The notes under the pieces were generated by a model that was given only the letters and a program-made list of their open reading frames with translations, made no database searches and was not told where the DNA came from. Shown here one piece after another: positions 31,118 through 33,715 of a DNA stretch of 33,715 nucleotides. The stretch spans positions 1 through 33,715 of the forward strand of contig PLGF01000064.1 of the NCBI GenBank assembly GCA_003138485.1. Direction: 5' to 3'. The position numbers were made by a program, and so were the translations under genes. This DNA comes from Verrucomicrobiales bacterium. GTDB lineage: Bacteria; Verrucomicrobiota; Verrucomicrobiia; Limisphaerales; Palsa-1400. Numbering within the stretch: the stretch's first letter is position 1; each line of letters begins with the position of its first letter.

Positions 31118-32086
31118 ATGGACGTCTTCCTGACCAGCCCGTGGATTCCCCCCGAATGGGTCCGCGCGCACGGTCTCCAGCCGCGGGGCATCTGGGCGGC
31201 GGAGAATCTCCAACGCCTCCCCTGCCCTCTCTCCGCCGGCGTCTGCGCCTTCGCGGAATCGGCGGTCCGGTTCGCCCAATCGCGGGCGGAATCCGCGGCG
31301 GTTTTTTCCACGGCTTGCGACCAGATGCGGCGCGCGTTTGACGCGGCGATTTTCCGGGGACAGCGACAGGCGTTCTTATTCAACCTGCCGGCCACCTGGC
31401 AGACGGCGGCGGCGGGACAAATCCTGCGCTCCGAACTGGAGCGGTTGGGACGATTCCTTTTGGCGATGGGCGGGCGCGCCCCATCGCCGGAACAGTTGTG
31501 GCTGGAAATGCTGCAAGCCGGCCGGACGCGAAAACTTCTGCTCGAATCGGCCCGCGCCAGTTCCTCGCGCGGATTTGCTGAAGCAGTGGCCCGCTTTCAC
31601 TGGGACGGCTCCTTCTCGCCGCCGCCGCCCGCCGCGCCTGCGGATCAAATTCCGCTCGCCCTTGTTGGAGGGCCGTTTCTGGCGTCGCATTGGAAATGGC
31701 TCGACGCATTGGAAGCCGCCGGCGGGCGTGTCGCGCTCGACGCCACCGAAATGGGCGAACTCAGTCTGGCTCCGCCGCTTGAATCGGAAACCGTCGCAAA
31801 GGACCCATTTGACACACTTTTCCGCGGCTGCCTTGACAACACAATTGGCGTGTTCCAACGGCCCAATGCGCGCCTGTATTCCTGGCTGAAGCCGCGGCTG
31901 GCCTCCCGTCAGGCGCGGGGCATCGTGCTCTGGCATTTCACCGGCTGCGATCTTTGGCGGGCCGAGGCGCCAACGTTGAGGGAGACATTTGGCCTGCCCG
32001 TCTTGCTCTTGGAAGCCTGCGCGGAACCGGGCGCCGCGCCGCGCGATCTCAACCGCCTCCAGGCTTTTGTGGAAACTCTGCGATGA
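31118..32086 (+). CDS. Divergent 2-hydroxyacyl-CoA dehydratase-family subunit, small (HgdB/BcrC-like)
   Basis: The 322-residue protein starts MDVFLTSPWIPPEWVRAHGL, matching the P-x-E-x-(I/V)-x-A-A-G-L opening of the dehydratase D-component fold. Candidate cluster ligands are C36 and C43 (LPCPLSAGVCAF) and C67 (STACDQMRRAF). Late in the protein GIVLWHFTGCDLWRAEAPTL then GLPVLLLE corresponds to the family's final Rossmann-like half. Similarity is weak outside these motifs. ATG 31118 is chosen because it begins the conserved domain; upstream in-frame ATGs at 31067 and 31088 lie in the palindromic element. The stop overlaps the large-subunit ATG by ATGA. By analogy with HgdAB and BcrBC this would be one half of a heterodimer fed by the activator at 33465. 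Substrate unknown. Confidence 0.7.
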   Translation: MDVFLTSPWIPPEWVRAHGLQPRGIWAAENLQRLPCPLSAGVCAFAESAVRFAQSRAESAAVFSTACDQMRRAFDAAIFRGQRQAFLFNLPATWQTAAAGQILRSELERLGRFLLAMGGRAPSPEQLWLEMLQAGRTRKLLLESARASSSRGFAEAVARFHWDGSFSPPPPAAPADQIPLALVGGPFLASHWKWLDALEAAGGRVALDATEMGELSLAPPLESETVAKDPFDTLFRGCLDNTIGVFQRPNARLYSWLKPRLASRQARGIVLWHFTGCDLWRAEAPTLRETFGLPVLLLEACAEPGAAPRDLNRLQAFVETLR

Positions 32087-33468
32087 ACGCTTCGCCGCGC
32101 AAGTTGACCCTGGATGAGTGGGACGACCGCCACGAGCAACTCCGCCGCGATGGCCTGCGCGAACCCACTTACGGCGGGCCGCTCCGCCGCCATGTCGTCC
32201 GCGACAGGAATTTCCGCCTGCAACACTTGCAGTTCGACAACTCCCCCGCCGCGCTGCGCCTCTGGAATTTCCTGCTCACGGAGAACCAGCGCCTGCATCA
32301 GGCTCGCGCCAACGGCGACAAGCTCGTCGGCGCGATGAAAGACCTCGGCACGGTGCCGGTCATGGCCTATTCGCTGCCGTCGATGCGGGCGTTTTATCCC
32401 GATGGCGCCTGGTGGACGCCGTGCCTGATGGAATGCGGCGACATGCTCTTGCAGCAGGCGGAAACGATGGGCCTGGACAGCTCGTTTTGTCCGGTGCGGG
32501 CGATGTTGCCAGCCTTCGAGCATGGCGGGCATTTCCCGCGCCCGGATTTGTTGGTGTGCAGCGCCGGCGCGATTTGCGACGATTTTTCGGCCATCGCTCA
32601 ACGCCTCGAACATCTGGGGCATCCCATTCTCTGGTGGGAAATGCCGCGCCGCCGCCAGCCCGATTCCGGCGAGACCGCCTGCGCCTTGCCGGGCGGTTTG
32701 TCCGCGCCGAAAATTCAAGTGGACTGCGTCCGGGCGGAATTGGGGCGCGTCGGCCAGGCGTTGGGCGAACTGGCCGGGAAACATTTGGACGACGTTTGGC
32801 TGGCGGACGGCATCCGCGCCGCCAACCGGGTGCGCCGGACGCTGGAGTCATTGCGCCGGACCGTTTATGCCGCGCCCGCCGCGGCGCTGCCCGCGCTGGA
32901 AATGCTCGTCGCCGAGATGCTCGCGATCCATTTTTGCTCAGACCGCGAGGAGAGCATTGCCGTGTTGGACGGTTTGCTGGCCGAGGCGCAATCGCGCGCG
33001 CGGCGGAACCAGTTCGCGGTCAGCGCCGATGCCGCGCGGATTTTCTGGGTGAATCCGGTCGCCGATTTGCGCGCGATGAACTTGCTGGAAGAGATCGGCG
33101 GACGGATATGCGGAACCGATTACATGTTCACCCATGCGCTGGATTTGATTCCCGAAGACCTCCCGCCGCTGGAAGCGCTGGCCCGCGCCGCGCTGGCGGA
33201 CCCGATGGTTGGCCCCGCCTCCGACCGCGCCGCGCGGATCGTCCGTGAATGCCGCGCCAACGGCGCTGAGGCTCTGGTCGTCTCGCGCATTCCCGGAGCC
33301 AGCCACTGCGCGCGCGAGGGGGAAATCATCCTCCAATTCGCGCGGCGGGAAATCGGCATACCCGCCATTGAACTTGAAATCTCACCCGTTTGCGACGCGA
33401 TGCGGACGGGCCTCCGCTCGCGATTGCAGGCGCTGGTTGAAATCGCGCGAGACAGGAGGCCCGCATGA
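32083..33468 (+). CDS. Divergent 2-hydroxyacyl-CoA dehydratase-family subunit, large (HgdA/BcrB-like)
   Basis: The 461-residue product begins MNASPRKLTLDEWDDRHEQL; YGGPLRRHVVRD follows (residues 30-41). Likely iron-sulfur ligands lie in DSSFCPVRAMLPAF (C136), DLLVCSAGAICDDFSAI (C159, C165) and perhaps GRICGTDYMF. The C-terminal EGEIILQFARREIGIPAIEL and RSRLQALVEI match the superfamily's last strands and helix. It overlaps both neighbours by ATGA (32083-32086 and 33465-33468), giving a strictly coupled small-large-activator set, as expected for subunits needed in fixed ratio. A longer in-frame start at 31954 would read through the upstream gene and is rejected. Which of dehydration, ring reduction or another ATP-driven reduction it performs cannot be told from sequence. 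Confidence 0.72.
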   Translation: MNASPRKLTLDEWDDRHEQLRRDGLREPTYGGPLRRHVVRDRNFRLQHLQFDNSPAALRLWNFLLTENQRLHQARANGDKLVGAMKDLGTVPVMAYSLPSMRAFYPDGAWWTPCLMECGDMLLQQAETMGLDSSFCPVRAMLPAFEHGGHFPRPDLLVCSAGAICDDFSAIAQRLEHLGHPILWWEMPRRRQPDSGETACALPGGLSAPKIQVDCVRAELGRVGQALGELAGKHLDDVWLADGIRAANRVRRTLESLRRTVYAAPAAALPALEMLVAEMLAIHFCSDREESIAVLDGLLAEAQSRARRNQFAVSADAARIFWVNPVADLRAMNLLEEIGGRICGTDYMFTHALDLIPEDLPPLEALARAALADPMVGPASDRAARIVRECRANGAEALVVSRIPGASHCAREGEIILQFARREIGIPAIELEISPVCDAMRTGLRSRLQALVEIARDRRPA

Positions 33469-33715
33469 TTCGCGCGGGCATAGACGCTGGCTCCCGCTCC
33501 ATCAAGACAGTGTTGTTTGACACTGAACGGAAGGAGATTCTCGCCTCCGGCCTGGCCGACCAGGGCGTGGAACAGGAACGGCTCGCCGCGGAGCTTTTCG
33601 CAAGGGTTTTGAAGGAGGCCGGACTGGGGCGGTCCCGCATTTCCGGCGTCGTGGCCACCGGCTACGGACGCCACGCTATCGGTTTTGCCGACACCACCAT
33701 CACCGAAATCACCTG
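33465..33715 (+). CDS. BadF/BadG/BcrA/BcrD-type ATPase activator of 2-hydroxyacyl-CoA dehydratase, N-terminal part only
   Basis: Eighty-three codons are visible before the window ends. MIRAGIDAGSRSIKTVLFD is the ASKHA-fold phosphate-binding motif of HgdC-type activators (G-I-D-x-G-S-x-S-x-K). VVATGYGRHAIGFAD and TITEIT correspond to the family's TGYGR and SEIT-C-H blocks, with the next two bases starting a probable Cys codon. The homodimeric activator carries one [4Fe-4S] cluster between subunits and uses ATP hydrolysis to push a low-potential electron into the dehydratase. The cluster cysteines would be coded beyond the window. ATGA overlap with the large subunit places it third in the coupled set. 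It is the only activator seen, so it probably also serves the reductase at 28975. Confidence 0.85.
   Translation, partial: MIRAGIDAGSRSIKTVLFDTERKEILASGLADQGVEQERLAAELFARVLKEAGLGRSRISGVVATGYGRHAIGFADTTITEIT

Noticed and set aside
31954-32082. A 43-codon N-terminal extension of the large dehydratase-family subunit
   Set aside because: It would overlap the small subunit gene by over 130 bases; the ATGA start at 32083 matches the two other coupled junctions.

Overview
The window looks like a chromosomal segment of an uncultured or poorly studied member of the Verrucomicrobiota, most likely the Pedosphaera/Limisphaera-like lineage (subdivision 3). This is inferred from very large secreted proteins rich in Ig-like, LamG, CARDB and MBG domains, all ending in a C-terminal module of the type Y-x-L-Q-x-S/T...W...F-Y-R that I associate with that group. 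Further support comes from a minimal ECF sigma factor / one-helix protein pair, high GC, and frequent lack of Shine-Dalgarno sequences. No RNA gene, CRISPR array or complete insertion sequence is visible.

Layout. (1) 1-4733, minus strand: a tight operon rlmI-like 23S rRNA methyltransferase > lnt > aas. lnt and aas overlap by ATGA; aas runs off the left edge. Lnt makes lyso-phosphatidylethanolamine and Aas re-acylates it, so the pair looks like a lipoprotein-maturation plus lipid-repair unit. (2) 4802-8460: a 161-bp nested palindromic element, a membrane-anchored hypothetical protein, a TolC-type outer membrane protein, a secreted coiled-coil protein and an orphan receiver-domain protein. (3) 8703-17528: a 2588-residue secreted multidomain protein followed by a DUF2235 alpha/beta hydrolase. 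(4) 17538-21128: a scarred region. Two decayed copies of a PA0069-family radical SAM gene lie on either side of an intact fhs (formate-tetrahydrofolate ligase). One copy is interrupted by an intact RelE/ParE-type toxin-antitoxin pair; beside the other is a frameshifted Phd/YefM-type antitoxin. (5) 21385-26536: three secreted proteins in tandem, two of them paralogues with a proprotein-convertase P domain and a nearly identical MBG-domain DNA segment. (6) 26561-27502: ECF sigma factor and overlapping membrane protein, minus strand. (7) 27561-28948: purA with a terminator-like hairpin in its leader. (8) 28975-33715: a plus-strand cluster of three 2-hydroxyacyl-CoA-dehydratase-superfamily proteins, a SAM methyltransferase coupled to the first of them, and the start of the BadF/HgdC-type ATPase activator. 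A second, unrelated 131-bp nested palindrome sits inside this cluster.

The best candidate for a new system is region 8. One ATP-driven activator appears to serve a double-cubane-type reductase and a divergent two-subunit dehydratase/reductase, with a methyltransferase translationally coupled to the first. The chemistry is unknown but implies low-potential, probably anaerobic, electron transfer. Second-tier items are the lnt-aas coupling, the shared C-terminal module of the secreted proteins, the radical SAM/toxin-antitoxin scar around fhs, and the purA leader hairpin.
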